Shown in pieces: positions 16,902-25,695 of a stretch of 64,000 nt of DNA (position 1 is its first letter; each line of letters begins with the position of its first letter). The notes beneath the pieces are model-generated. The model saw nothing but the letters and a program-made list of their open reading frames with translations. It searched no databases and had not been told where the DNA came from. A program made the translations under genes and the position numbers. The stretch comes from Solirhodobacter olei (GTDB taxonomy: Bacteria; Pseudomonadota; Alphaproteobacteria; Rhodobacterales; Rhodobacteraceae), in contig NZ_RRYH01000007.1 in NCBI RefSeq assembly GCF_004010155.1, forward strand, positions 124,001 to 188,000, written 5' to 3'.

Positions 16902-17944
16902 ATGACCTATCTGGGCAATGTCGCGACCGGACGCGATAACAACTTCAACCTGATCCGGTTTGGCCTGGCCCTCGCGGTCATGGCCTCTCACGCCTGGCCG
17001 ATCGCGCTGGGCCCCGGCACGGTGGAGCCGCTCGAGGCGGCGCTGGGCCGAAGCCTCGGCACGCTCGCCGTCTGGGCCTTCTTCGCGCTCTCCGGCTTCT
17101 TCGTCACCGCGAGTTTCGAAGCCAGCGCCTCGCCGGCCGATTATCTGCTGGCCCGGGGGCTGCGGCTGCTGCCCTGCCTGGCGGTGTCGCTTGTCCTCGT
17201 GGCTCTGGCACTGGGGCCGGCGGTCACGGCGCTGCCGGTGGCGACATACCTGCGCGCGCCCGCGGTCTGGGGGTTCCTGGCGCGTAACATGACCCTGCTT
17301 CGGCCCGAATATGGGCTGCCGGGGGTCTTCGCAGGCAACCCCTATCCGGCGGTCGAGGGCTCGATCTGGACGCTGGGGCACGAGGCGGCATGCTACGCGC
17401 TGGTCCTGCTCGCCGGGATGGCCGGCCTGACCCGGTGGCGGCGGGCTATGGCGGGGGCGCTCGCGGCTACGCGCTGCTTTGGGTCCTGACGCGCGACGCG
17501 GCCCTTCCGGTGAAGGCGATGGCGTTCCGCGATCTCTCCCTTCCCTTCGCGCTCGGCATGGCGCTGCGGGTCTGGCGCCACCGCGTGCCGCTGTCGGGCC
17601 TTCTGGCGCTGGGGCTTTGCGGCCTTGCCTTCGCGGCGCGCGGGGGGGAGGGGTTCGAGCCGCTGGCGGCTGCGGCGCTGGCCTACGGGACCCTCTGGCT
17701 CGGCTATGTGCCGGGCGGGTGGATCCGGGCGTGGAACCGGCTGGGAGATTATTCCTACGGGCTTTACGTCTATGCCTTTCCGCTGCAGGGGCTGGCGGTC
17801 TGGCTTCTCGGCCCGCAGGGGCCGGCGCAGAACCTCGCCTGCGCCGTGCCCATGACGCTGGTCTGCGCCATCCTCTCTTGGCACGCGGTGGAGCGGCCGG
17901 CGCTGGCGCTGCGCCGGCGCGCCCTGCCGGCCCCGGCGGAGTAG
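16902..17944 (+). pseudogene. Acyltransferase 3 family membrane protein, frameshifted
   Basis: Two overlapping frames together make one acyltransferase 3 protein of about 346 residues. The first part (16902-17489) has the catalytic histidine segment VMASHAWPIAL and FFALSGFFVTASF. The second part, in the -1 frame from about 17450 to 17944, has GDYSYGLYVYAFPLQG and the last helices. These enzymes O-acylate exported or membrane-bound sugars. The frames switch near the five-G run at 17453-17457; adding one G would restore a single frame. It may be a true inactivating mutation, a phase-variable tract or a sequencing error. ATG at 16902 is 68 bases after the glycosyltransferase. Confidence 0.8.
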
Positions 17945-17967
17945 GGCCGATGGCGGCGTTTCAGGTC

Positions 17968-20073
17968 CTATGCAGGCTGGATCGCGCCGACCCGGGCGCT
18001 GCCGTCATCGGCGACGGGGCGGCCCTTCATGTCCAGCGGGAAGGGGGCGAGCCCGGCCGGAACGCAGGGCAGGGCAGAGCCCGCGCCGGGCGTGTAATCC
18101 CCCATTCCACCGCCCCCCGCGCCAAAGGACTGGTCATCGGCCCAATCGGCGGCAAGCGGCGTGGCGATGGCGCCATAGGCATCGCCGGGTCCCGCGACCT
18201 CGCCCAACCAGGCGCCCGTGCCGCAGGCGGCGTTTCCGGCCTTGTCGCCCAAGAGCGCCGCATTGCCGCGGTGGCCGCAGTTGAAGGCCGCCGGCCAGTT
18301 GCCGGTCAGGTTGCCGTTCTGGCCGAAGATGTCGGTCTTGGTGTTCCGCTCCATGTTTACCGTGAAGCGCATCCAGCCGCTTTTCGCCACCCTGCTGCTG
18401 CCGCTGTCCTGGTAAAGCCAGTTGGTGCGCGAGCCGACCACCGTATTGGCGATCGACAGCACGTTCTCCGCCGTGGTCACGTCGCCATCCGCGCTTACGC
18501 CGAAGGCGCAGTTGGTGTCGCCCCCGGCCTGCTCGATCACGCAGCCGACGACGGCAAGCCCGCGCGGACCGATCGCTCCGCGGCCGGTGGCGTCGAACAC
18601 CCGCGTGCCGTCCTGCGACAGGGTGAAGTGGCTGTGACTGAAGAACTGCCCCTCGCCCCGCATCAGGTTGGTGGAGCCGGGGACGCGCCCGCTTGCCGCC
18701 GTCACCTGGCTTGCCACGATGTTGAAGGTGGTGTTCTTGCTGCCCGCCCCGGTGCAGCCGACGGCGGTGATATGCTTCGCCGTGCCGCCGAAATCGTCGA
18801 AAACCGCGTTGGCCCCGGTCATGTCGCAGTCTTCCAGGAAGATCCGGCCGACCCGGTAGATCCAGGCGGCATAGGCCGAGGTGCCGTTGAGATCGACGGT
18901 GACGTTCTGCATCACCACGAGATGGTCGAGCGAGGCGAGCGTCGCCGCACTGTCGAGGAAGACGGTGCTGCCGCCGGCCTTGCGCAGGGTCAGGTTGCGG
19001 AAGGCCACCATAGGGGGCAGCCCGCCGGAGATGCTGCTGCCCGGATCCTGATAAACGGTGGTGGCCATCTTCGCCGGATCCGCCGCCTCGATCGTGACCG
19101 GGATCGTGCTGGCCGCGCAGGCGGAGAAATTCGCGTGCAGATGCGTGCCTTCGATCAGCCGGATCGTCCCGCCGCTGGCCTCGTCCCGCCCGAAGTTCGC
19201 AAGGTTGAAGCCGCGCAGCGCACTGGCCGCCGCCGCGATGCTCCGGAACGGGGCCGCCCCGGCAGTGGCGGGGGTGGTGGAGGCCGCGCCCGTTCCGTCG
19301 CTCCCCCCGGCCGCGTCGACATAGGCGAAGGCGGCGCCGTAGCTGCCGGTGCGGTCGTTCAGGAATTTCAGCACGCAGAGATTGGCGGAGGGCCAGGCGT
19401 CGGCGTCGGTCGAGATCCGGAACGCCTCGCCCACCCAGGGGTAGATGATCGCGTCGAGCGTGCAGAGGGTCGCGGGGGCCAGGGCGGACAGGTCGATCGC
19501 CGCCTCGAAATACGGCGCGCTGAGGCCGGAGGCCCATTGCCGCGCGCTCATGGTGGAGACGAGCTGATCCACCTCGGTCGTGCCGTCGGAGGCGATGAAG
19601 CGCACGGCGGCGACGGGCTGGCCCGCGCGGGCATAGGCATGGGCGACGGCGAGGCGAGCCGTGAAGCTGGCCCCCGTCGTGCGCTGCAGATCCGGGGTCA
19701 GCCAGCAGGCGATCGGCTTGGGGTAGGCGCGGGTGGACGCGTTGGCGACGCCGGGGATGGTGTCGCCCGAAAAGACGAAGTCGGACAGGCTCACCTGGTC
19801 GGCGGTCAGCGTGGCCTGGTCCGGGTAGGGCTGCCGCAGTCGGGTCATGATCACCACCGGGTCCGTCCGGGTGGTAGCGAGGCCGGCGGGGGTGAAGCCG
19901 GGGCGGGTGACCGCGATCATCTCTGGGGCCGTGACAGGGTCGAATATGGAGGGATCTGGATAGGTGGCGGTGAAGCCCTCGGCGCCGATCGCGGTGACGG
20001 GCGAGGGCGCGGCGGGGGCGGCGCTGCGCCGTTCGGAGGGGCGGGAAAGATGAAGTCCGATCGTCATCTGCAT
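17968..20073 (-). CDS. Large protein with predicted right-handed beta-helix, function unknown
   Basis: This 701-residue protein has no named homologue that I recognise. From about residue 275 it shows the entry motif of pectin-lyase-like parallel beta-helices (AYVDAAGGSDGTG...APFRSIAAAASAL), then repeating short strands rich in Asn, Thr and Gly through about residue 600 (HLVVMQNVTVDLNGTSAYA, RIFLEDCDMTGANAVFDDF). The first 230 residues look like beta-sandwich material (FTATYPDPSIFDP, VVIMTRLRQPYPDQATL). No signal peptide or transmembrane helix is visible, so export would need another route or the protein is cytoplasmic. The ATG at 20073 has AAGGA eight bases upstream. It lies inside a polysaccharide gene group, divergent from an O-antigen-ligase-like gene; binding or cleaving that polymer is a guess. 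Confidence 0.65.
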   Translation of the reverse strand: MQMTIGLHLSRPSERRSAAPAAPSPVTAIGAEGFTATYPDPSIFDPVTAPEMIAVTRPGFTPAGLATTRTDPVVIMTRLRQPYPDQATLTADQVSLSDFVFSGDTIPGVANASTRAYPKPIACWLTPDLQRTTGASFTARLAVAHAYARAGQPVAAVRFIASDGTTEVDQLVSTMSARQWASGLSAPYFEAAIDLSALAPATLCTLDAIIYPWVGEAFRISTDADAWPSANLCVLKFLNDRTGSYGAAFAYVDAAGGSDGTGAASTTPATAGAAPFRSIAAAASALRGFNLANFGRDEASGGTIRLIEGTHLHANFSACAASTIPVTIEAADPAKMATTVYQDPGSSISGGLPPMVAFRNLTLRKAGGSTVFLDSAATLASLDHLVVMQNVTVDLNGTSAYAAWIYRVGRIFLEDCDMTGANAVFDDFGGTAKHITAVGCTGAGSKNTTFNIVASQVTAASGRVPGSTNLMRGEGQFFSHSHFTLSQDGTRVFDATGRGAIGPRGLAVVGCVIEQAGGDTNCAFGVSADGDVTTAENVLSIANTVVGSRTNWLYQDSGSSRVAKSGWMRFTVNMERNTKTDIFGQNGNLTGNWPAAFNCGHRGNAALLGDKAGNAACGTGAWLGEVAGPGDAYGAIATPLAADWADDQSFGAGGGGMGDYTPGAGSALPCVPAGLAPFPLDMKGRPVADDGSARVGAIQPA

Positions 20074-20198
20074 CGCGGGATCCTTCGCAAGACGCGGCCG
20101 GCGCGGGCCGGCGGCAAGGCGCCAGACCCTGCCACGGCGCCCCGGGCCGTTGCGCCGGGACGGGGTGGAGCGCGCGCAACCAGGGGGAGGGCCGCGCA

Positions 20199-21584
20199 AT
20201 GGCAGTGATCGAACGGGTCGTACCGGCGACCGGGGAAGATGCGCCGGGGCCGCTTGCGCTGCCGGTGCAGCTTTACCTGGTCACGGTGCTGTTGACCGTC
20301 AGCGTGCAGATCGGCCCGCTTTACGTCACCGGGCTGCGCGCGCTGCTGATCGTGCTGGTGCTGCCGCTTGCGTTCGGCCTCGTCAACGGGCGCTTCGGGC
20401 CGCCGCGCGCGGTCGACGGGTTCTTCGCCGCGCATCTCCTCTGGGCCGGGCTGGCGCTGGCGCTCGACAACCCCGGCCGGGTGGTGGAGAACTTCGGCGC
20501 GCAGGGGGTGGAGTTCTCTGGCGGCTACCTGCTCGCCCGGGCGCATATCCGCAGCGCCGCAGATTTTCGCGCCCTCTGCCGTGCGCTGACGCTGTTGACC
20601 CTCGCCACCCTGCCGCTGGCGCTGTGGGAGGCGGCGACCGGCCAGGCCCCCCTGATCGCGCTTCTCTCCGCGCTGCCGGGCGTGGCGACGGTCGCGCCGG
20701 TGGAGGCGGGGCTGCGCCTCGGCCTTCACCGCGTGCAGATGGATTTCGCCCACCCGATCCATTATGGCCTGTTCTGCTCCGTCGCCTTCGTCTTCTGCCT
20801 TTTGGGCCTGAACCGGGTCTTTCCAGACGGCGCACGCCGTCTTGCCGCCGCTGCCGTGGTACTCTGCGGGGGCCTGGCGCTGTCGAGCGGCGCGCTGCTC
20901 GCCATGGCGCTGCAACTCGGGCTGCTCGCCTGGCACCGGATCTTCGGGGCCAGCCGCTATTGCTGGGGGGCGCTGATCGGGGTGCTCGGCTCGGGCTACC
21001 TTGTGGTCGATCTGGCCGCGCACCGCACGCCGATGCAGCTGTTCATGGCCTATGCCACCTTCGACGCGCAGACCGCCTATTACCGCAAGCTGATATTCGA
21101 CTGGGGGATGGTGAACGTCCTCGCCCATCCTGCCTTCGGCATCGGGCTGAACGACTGGGTGCGGCCCTCGTTCATGGCCTCGCCCTCGGTCGACAACTTC
21201 TGGCTGCTGACGGCGATGCGCTACGGGCTGCCGGGGTTTGCCTTCCTCGCCGCCGGCTGGGGCCTGGCCCTGGTGCAGGTCGCGCGGCGGGACCTGGCGG
21301 GCGATCCGGGGCTGGAGGCGCTGCGGCGGGCCTGGGTCTTCGCAATGGTCGGGCTGAGCTTCACGCTGGCGACGGTGGATATCTGGCGGACGATCTATTC
21401 CTTCACCGTCTTCCTCTTCGGTGCCGGGGTCTGGCTGTTGGAGGCGGAGCCGTCCGAAAGGCCCGCCCCGCCGGACCCCGCACCGCACCGCCGCCATGCG
21501 CCGCCGCTCTACCGCCGCCCCGGGCTGACCACAGCGCGACCAAGGCAGCCGGCGCGGCGCACCCGCTTTCCGCCCGCGGGCTGA
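20199..21584 (+). CDS. O-antigen ligase/polymerase-like membrane protein
   Basis: This 461-residue polytopic protein has about 10-12 hydrophobic segments. A large periplasmic loop (about residues 275-345, MQLFMAYATFDAQTAYYRKLIF... NVLAHPAFGIGLNDWVRP) carries the AHPxxGIG element seen in Wzy and WaaL proteins. Such proteins polymerise or transfer undecaprenyl-linked glycans at the periplasmic face. The last 45 residues are proline- and arginine-rich and cytoplasmic in character. Divergent from the beta-helix gene and convergent with the ABC exporter. Confidence 0.8.
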   Translation: MAVIERVVPATGEDAPGPLALPVQLYLVTVLLTVSVQIGPLYVTGLRALLIVLVLPLAFGLVNGRFGPPRAVDGFFAAHLLWAGLALALDNPGRVVENFGAQGVEFSGGYLLARAHIRSAADFRALCRALTLLTLATLPLALWEAATGQAPLIALLSALPGVATVAPVEAGLRLGLHRVQMDFAHPIHYGLFCSVAFVFCLLGLNRVFPDGARRLAAAAVVLCGGLALSSGALLAMALQLGLLAWHRIFGASRYCWGALIGVLGSGYLVVDLAAHRTPMQLFMAYATFDAQTAYYRKLIFDWGMVNVLAHPAFGIGLNDWVRPSFMASPSVDNFWLLTAMRYGLPGFAFLAAGWGLALVQVARRDLAGDPGLEALRRAWVFAMVGLSFTLATVDIWRTIYSFTVFLFGAGVWLLEAEPSERPAPPDPAPHRRHAPPLYRRPGLTTARPRQPARRTRFPPAG

Positions 21585-21589
21585 TCCCC

Positions 21590-23374
21590 TCAGGCCAGCT
21601 GCGCGAGCGCGCGGAACGCGGGGCTGGTGGCGAGCATCTCTTCATACCGGCCGTCGGCCCGCACCCGGCCACCCTCCATCAGGATGATCCGGTCGCAGCC
21701 GCGCACCGTGCTCAGGCGGTGGGCGACCATGATCAGGGTCTTCTGGCCCGCGACCTGCCGCAGCGCGTCCATCACCGCCGCCTCGGTGACGCTGTCGAGG
21801 GCGGAGGTCGCCTCGTCCAGCACCAGAACGTCGGGATCGCGGTAAAGCGCGCGGGCGATGCCGACGCGCTGGCGCTGCCCGCCGGACAGGCGCAACCCGC
21901 GCTCGCCAAGCGGCGTGGCGTAGCCCTGCGGAAGCTCGCGCTCGACGAACCCATCGAGGCAGGCGAGCCGGGCGGCGCGGCGGACCGCCTGCATGTCCAC
22001 CTCCTCCGCCGGCAGGCCGAAGGCGATATTGGCGGCCAGCGTGTCGTCGGCCAGGAACAGGGTCTGAGGCACGTAGCCGATGCTGGCCTGCCATGCGCGC
22101 GGGTCCTTTACCACCTGCCCGTCGATGCTGAGCGTGCCCGATTGCGGGGCCAAAATCCCCAGCAGCAGATCCAGCAGCGTGGATTTCCCGGCCCCGGTGC
22201 CGCCGACGATGCCGAGGGAGGAACAGGCCGGGATCCTCAGGCTCAGCTCTGCCAGCGCCGGCGCCTCGCCACCAGGGTAGCGGTACGTGACCCGGTCAAG
22301 GGTCAGGCTCTGTTTCAGCCGGATTCGGGCCTTTGCCGGGGGCGGCAGCACGGGCGGGAGGGCGACGAGCTCGTCCCGGATGCCCTCCAGCACGGCGTCG
22401 TTGAAGCGGATCTGCGTCACCTTGGAATAGACCTGCTGCAGCGCGGGCAGAAGCCGGCCAAGCGCGAGCACGGTGAAGCCCAGGATCGGCAGAACCTCCG
22501 CCAGCCCGCCCTGCCCCCTGAGCATCAGGGCGAGGATCATCGCCACGATCCCGCCCAGCGCGATCGCCTCCACGGCGTGGCGCGGCACCTCGTTCAGCAC
22601 CAGCACCCGCGATTTCAGCCGGGCGGTGCACAGGGCGGCGGCGTCGAAGCGGGCGGCGAAGGCCTCCTCCAGCCCCATCAGCTTCACCTCCTTCACCCCG
22701 CCCGCAGCCTCCTGCGCGACATGGAAGCGGCGGGCGTTTGCCGCCTGATGCTGGCGCCCGAGCCGCGAAAGCGCAGGGCGCAGGCCAAGGTAGATCGCGA
22801 GATAGGCGCCGCCGAGCAGCGCGAGGGCGGCCAGCGCGATGGCGGGCTCTATCACCAGAACGGCCGCGGAGAGCAGCCCCGCCGTCATCAGATGCGGCAG
22901 CAGTTGCAGCGCGGTCAGCAGCGTGCCCGTCACCAGCTGATCCACCTCGGTCAGAAGCATCGCCCCCAGCCGCGCGCTGTGACGGGTCAGAAACCAGGCG
23001 TAGGGCTGATGCAGTGACCCACGCAGCAGGCGGCTGGCGAGGGCGAAGGCCTGCATCGCCCCGAAACGGGTCAGCGCGTAGAGGGTAAGAATCCGCAACC
23101 CGCTCGCCACCAGCAGGAGCGCGAGAACGGCAAGGCCGAGCGCAAAGGAAAACGCCCCGGGCGACCCGAACCCCGCCGCGTCCTGGGCCCAGCGCAGGGG
23201 CGGGATCTGCCGGATCGCCCCGGGCCGGGCGAGGACCCGCAGGAAGGGCAGCATCAGCCCGACGGAGGCCACGTCGAGCAGCGCCGAGAGCAGCGAAAGG
23301 CCCAGTAGTAGCCCGAACCGCCGCCGGTCCCTGCGGGACAGAAGCGCAAGAAGCGTCCTGTAGGTTCGGATCAT
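21590..23374 (-). CDS. ABC transporter, fused membrane and ATPase domains (exporter/flippase type)
   Basis: This 594-residue half-transporter has an N-terminal six-helix membrane domain (residues about 20-310) and a C-terminal nucleotide-binding domain. The ATPase has Walker A GGTGAGKST, signature LSGGQRQRVG, Walker B VLVLDEATSAL and the switch histidine in MVAHRLSTV. The organisation resembles MsbA/PglK-type lipid and lipid-linked glycan flippases, so exporting the glycan made by the neighbouring genes is a reasonable guess. It ends five bases from the convergent O-antigen-ligase-like gene. Confidence 0.88.
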   Translation of the reverse strand: MIRTYRTLLALLSRRDRRRFGLLLGLSLLSALLDVASVGLMLPFLRVLARPGAIRQIPPLRWAQDAAGFGSPGAFSFALGLAVLALLLVASGLRILTLYALTRFGAMQAFALASRLLRGSLHQPYAWFLTRHSARLGAMLLTEVDQLVTGTLLTALQLLPHLMTAGLLSAAVLVIEPAIALAALALLGGAYLAIYLGLRPALSRLGRQHQAANARRFHVAQEAAGGVKEVKLMGLEEAFAARFDAAALCTARLKSRVLVLNEVPRHAVEAIALGGIVAMILALMLRGQGGLAEVLPILGFTVLALGRLLPALQQVYSKVTQIRFNDAVLEGIRDELVALPPVLPPPAKARIRLKQSLTLDRVTYRYPGGEAPALAELSLRIPACSSLGIVGGTGAGKSTLLDLLLGILAPQSGTLSIDGQVVKDPRAWQASIGYVPQTLFLADDTLAANIAFGLPAEEVDMQAVRRAARLACLDGFVERELPQGYATPLGERGLRLSGGQRQRVGIARALYRDPDVLVLDEATSALDSVTEAAVMDALRQVAGQKTLIMVAHRLSTVRGCDRIILMEGGRVRADGRYEEMLATSPAFRALAQLA

Positions 23375-23455
23375 CCGCCGCCTTCCGAGAGGTCCTGTCC
23401 CCCCGGATGGCGCCGGTATGGTTAAAACGCGGTTAACGCCTGCCGTCGGGCGGGG

Positions 23456-24424
23456 TCAGCCGATGTCGACCTCCAGCGCCTTGCCGCTGGCGCGGGCGGC
23501 CTCCAGCACCCGGGCGGCGACGGCGAGGTCCTGCAGCGCGACGCCGGTGCCGTCGAAGAGCGTGATCTCCTCCGCCGACTGCCGCCCGGGGGCGAGGCCC
23601 GCGATGACGGCGCCGATCTCGGTGATCGCCTCCGGCGCCAGAAGCCCCTCGGCCACGGCATGCTGCGCCTCGCCAAGGCTGACGGACTGTGCCCGCTCGT
23701 CGCAGAAGACCCGGGCGCGGGCGAGAAGTGCTGCCTCCACCTCCTGCTTGCCCTTCGTGTCGGTGCCCATGCAGGCGACGTGGGTGCCGGGGCGGACCTG
23801 CGCGGCCATCAGGATCGGTGCGAAGCTCGAGGTGATCGTGACGATCACGTCGGCCTCGGCGCCCAGCGCATCGAGGCTGACCGGTTCGAAGGGCAGGCCG
23901 ATCTCGGCGGCGGTGGCGGCGAGGCGGTCGAGCATCTCGGGATGCAGGTTCCAGCCCACCACGCGCTCGAAATTCCCGACCCGCGCCGCCGCGCGCATCT
24001 GAAAGGCGGACTGGTGACCGGCACCGATCATGCCGAGAACCTTCGCCTCCGGCCGCGCGAGATGGCGGATCGAGACCGCCGCCGCGGCCGCCGTCCGCAG
24101 TGCGGTCAGAAGGTTGCCGCCGACCATCGCCGCGGGCCGTCCGCTGTCCGGGTCGAAGAGGAAGACGGTCGACTGGTGGTTGGTCAGCCCCTTCGCGGCG
24201 TTGCCGGGCCAGTAGCCGCCGGCCTTCACGCCCAGCACCTCGCCGGCCCGGTCGAAGCCGGATTTGAAGCCGTAGAGGGCATCGGCATGGCCGATCGCCT
24301 CTCGGATCACCGGGAAATTCACCGCCTCGCCCCGGGCCATCGCGGCGAAGACCGCCTCCACCGCCTCATAGGCATCGGCCTCGGTCATCAGCGCGGCGAT
24401 CTCGCGCTCCGGCACGATCAGCAT
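23456..24424 (-). CDS. bhcD: Iminosuccinate reductase (beta-hydroxyaspartate cycle)
   Basis: This 322-residue NAD(P)H-dependent enzyme of the ornithine cyclodeaminase/mu-crystallin family has the Rossmann motif MIGAGHQSAFQMRAA, the substrate-side lysine region GVKAGGYWPGN, and EITLFDGTGVALQDLAVA. By name it would be an ornithine cyclodeaminase, but as the last member of a bhcA-bhcB-bhcC-bhcD order it matches BhcD, which reduces iminosuccinate to aspartate and so regenerates the amino donor. The ATG at 24424 has AGGAGG eight bases upstream; an in-frame start 11 codons earlier lacks this. It is separated from bhcC by 107 bases containing a repeat element. Confidence 0.88.
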   Translation of the reverse strand: MLIVPEREIAALMTEADAYEAVEAVFAAMARGEAVNFPVIREAIGHADALYGFKSGFDRAGEVLGVKAGGYWPGNAAKGLTNHQSTVFLFDPDSGRPAAMVGGNLLTALRTAAAAAVSIRHLARPEAKVLGMIGAGHQSAFQMRAAARVGNFERVVGWNLHPEMLDRLAATAAEIGLPFEPVSLDALGAEADVIVTITSSFAPILMAAQVRPGTHVACMGTDTKGKQEVEAALLARARVFCDERAQSVSLGEAQHAVAEGLLAPEAITEIGAVIAGLAPGRQSAEEITLFDGTGVALQDLAVAARVLEAARASGKALEVDIG

Positions 24425-24487
24425 CGCCGGTTCCTCCTGTCTTCTGTCCATCAACATCCCCCGCGGAGCGCGCCCTGGCTGGCCATC

Positions 24488-24528
24488 GGGCGCCTCCGGC
24501 GGGGGAGTATTTCTTCCAAGAAAAAGCC
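24488..24528. repeat. Intergenic element with GAGTATTT tail, copy 2, inside the bhc operon
   Basis: CGCC-TCC-GGCG, GGGGGAGTATTTC and TTCCAAGAAAAAG resemble the right half of the element at 5468-5522 in the same orientation. It lies between bhcC and bhcD, where the other bhc genes are spaced by only a few bases. Confidence 0.6.
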
Positions 24529-24531
24529 CTG

Positions 24532-25686
24532 TCAGAGCCCCTTGCCGCGTGCCGTCACCGGGATCAGCCGCTCTACCTTGCCGCCACGAACGCCGACGTA
24601 CCAGTCATGCACGTTGCAGGTCGGGTCGCAGTGGCCGGGGACGAGGCGCAGCTTGTCGTTGATCTGCAGCTTGCCGGCCGGATCCTCGATCACCCCGTGC
24701 TCGTCGGAACACTTGATGTATTTCACGTCGGTCCGCCCGAAGACCACCGGCAGGCCACTATCGACCGACTGCGCCTTCAGGCCCGCGTCGCAGACGGCCT
24801 TGTCCGCCTTGGTGTGGCTCATCACCGAGGTGAGCAGGAACAGGCTGTGCTCGAATTCCGTCTCGTCGATGCGGCGCCCGTCCTTGTCATGGATCCGGCC
24901 GTAATCGGCATCCATGAAGGCGTAGGAGCCGCATTGCAGCTCGTTATAGACGCCGGAGGTGCCCTCGAATTCATAGCTGCCGGTGCCGGCGCCGCCGACG
25001 ATGGCGCAGGTCAGGCCCTCGGCCTTCAGCGCGGCGACCGCCTCTGTCACCATGGCGACGGCCACGTCGATCTTGGCCTTGCGGTCGGCCCAGTCCTGCA
25101 GGTGCTGCATCGCACCCTGGTAGGCCTGGATGCCGGAGAAGGCGAGGCCGGGGGCCGCGGCGATGGCCTTCGCGATCTCCACCACGGCCTCGGTCGAGTT
25201 CACGCCGCAGCGGCCGGCGCCGCAGTCGATCTCCACCAGGCACTCTATCGTGCTGCCGTGGCGCTGCGCCGCGGCCGAGAGGTCGGCCACATTGGTCGGG
25301 TCATCTACGCAGACGATGGTGCGGCAGAGTTTCGGCAACCGCGCCAGCCGGTCGATCTTCGCCGGGTCGCGGACCTGGTTCGACACCAGGACGTCCTTCA
25401 CCCCGGCGCGGGCGAAGGCCTCTGCCTCGCTCACCTTCTGGCAGCAGATGCCGCAGGCGCCGGCGGCGATCTGCATCAGCGCGATGTCGGCCGATTTGTG
25501 CATCTTGCCGTGGACCCGCAGCCGCACGCCCATCTGGTTGGCGAAACCCTGCATCTTGGCGATGTTGCGGTCGAGCGCGTCGAGATCGACGACGAGGCAG
25601 GGGGTCTGGATCTCCGCCTCGGCCATGCCCGGGGCGGCGGGGATGTCATAGCCTACTTCTAGGCCGTTGAAAGTCTGTGCGTTCAT
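24532..25686 (-). CDS. bhcC: Beta-hydroxyaspartate aldolase (beta-hydroxyaspartate cycle)
   Basis: This 384-residue fold-type III PLP enzyme of the D-threonine aldolase/DSD1 family condenses glycine and glyoxylate into (2R,3S)-beta-hydroxyaspartate. The PLP lysine lies in RVHGKMHKSAD (K61), and the metal-binding C-terminus is GHCDPTCNVHDWYVGVRGG. The N-terminus (GYDIPAAPGM...IQTPCLVVDLDALDRN) agrees with the Paracoccus denitrificans BhcC as I remember it. The start at 25686 follows GAGGAGGAACC, nine bases after the bhcB stop. Gene order supports BhcC over a generic D-threonine aldolase. Confidence 0.9.
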   Translation of the reverse strand: MNAQTFNGLEVGYDIPAAPGMAEAEIQTPCLVVDLDALDRNIAKMQGFANQMGVRLRVHGKMHKSADIALMQIAAGACGICCQKVSEAEAFARAGVKDVLVSNQVRDPAKIDRLARLPKLCRTIVCVDDPTNVADLSAAAQRHGSTIECLVEIDCGAGRCGVNSTEAVVEIAKAIAAAPGLAFSGIQAYQGAMQHLQDWADRKAKIDVAVAMVTEAVAALKAEGLTCAIVGGAGTGSYEFEGTSGVYNELQCGSYAFMDADYGRIHDKDGRRIDETEFEHSLFLLTSVMSHTKADKAVCDAGLKAQSVDSGLPVVFGRTDVKYIKCSDEHGVIEDPAGKLQINDKLRLVPGHCDPTCNVHDWYVGVRGGKVERLIPVTARGKGL

Positions 25687-25695
25687 GGTTCCTCC

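Noticed and set aside
16902-17944. Two separate short acyltransferase genes
   Set aside because: The two parts are consecutive halves of one fold and differ by a single-base frame change.
20150-23017. A very long plus-strand reading frame across the O-antigen-ligase-like and ABC genes
   Set aside because: It is an Arg/Ala/Gly-rich artefact of high GC content. The ligase-like and ABC frames show membrane helices and ATPase motifs, while this frame shows none.
23456-24424. Annotation as ornithine cyclodeaminase
   Set aside because: The fold is right, but the gene lies in bhcABCD order with no ornithine or proline genes nearby; iminosuccinate reductase explains the context.
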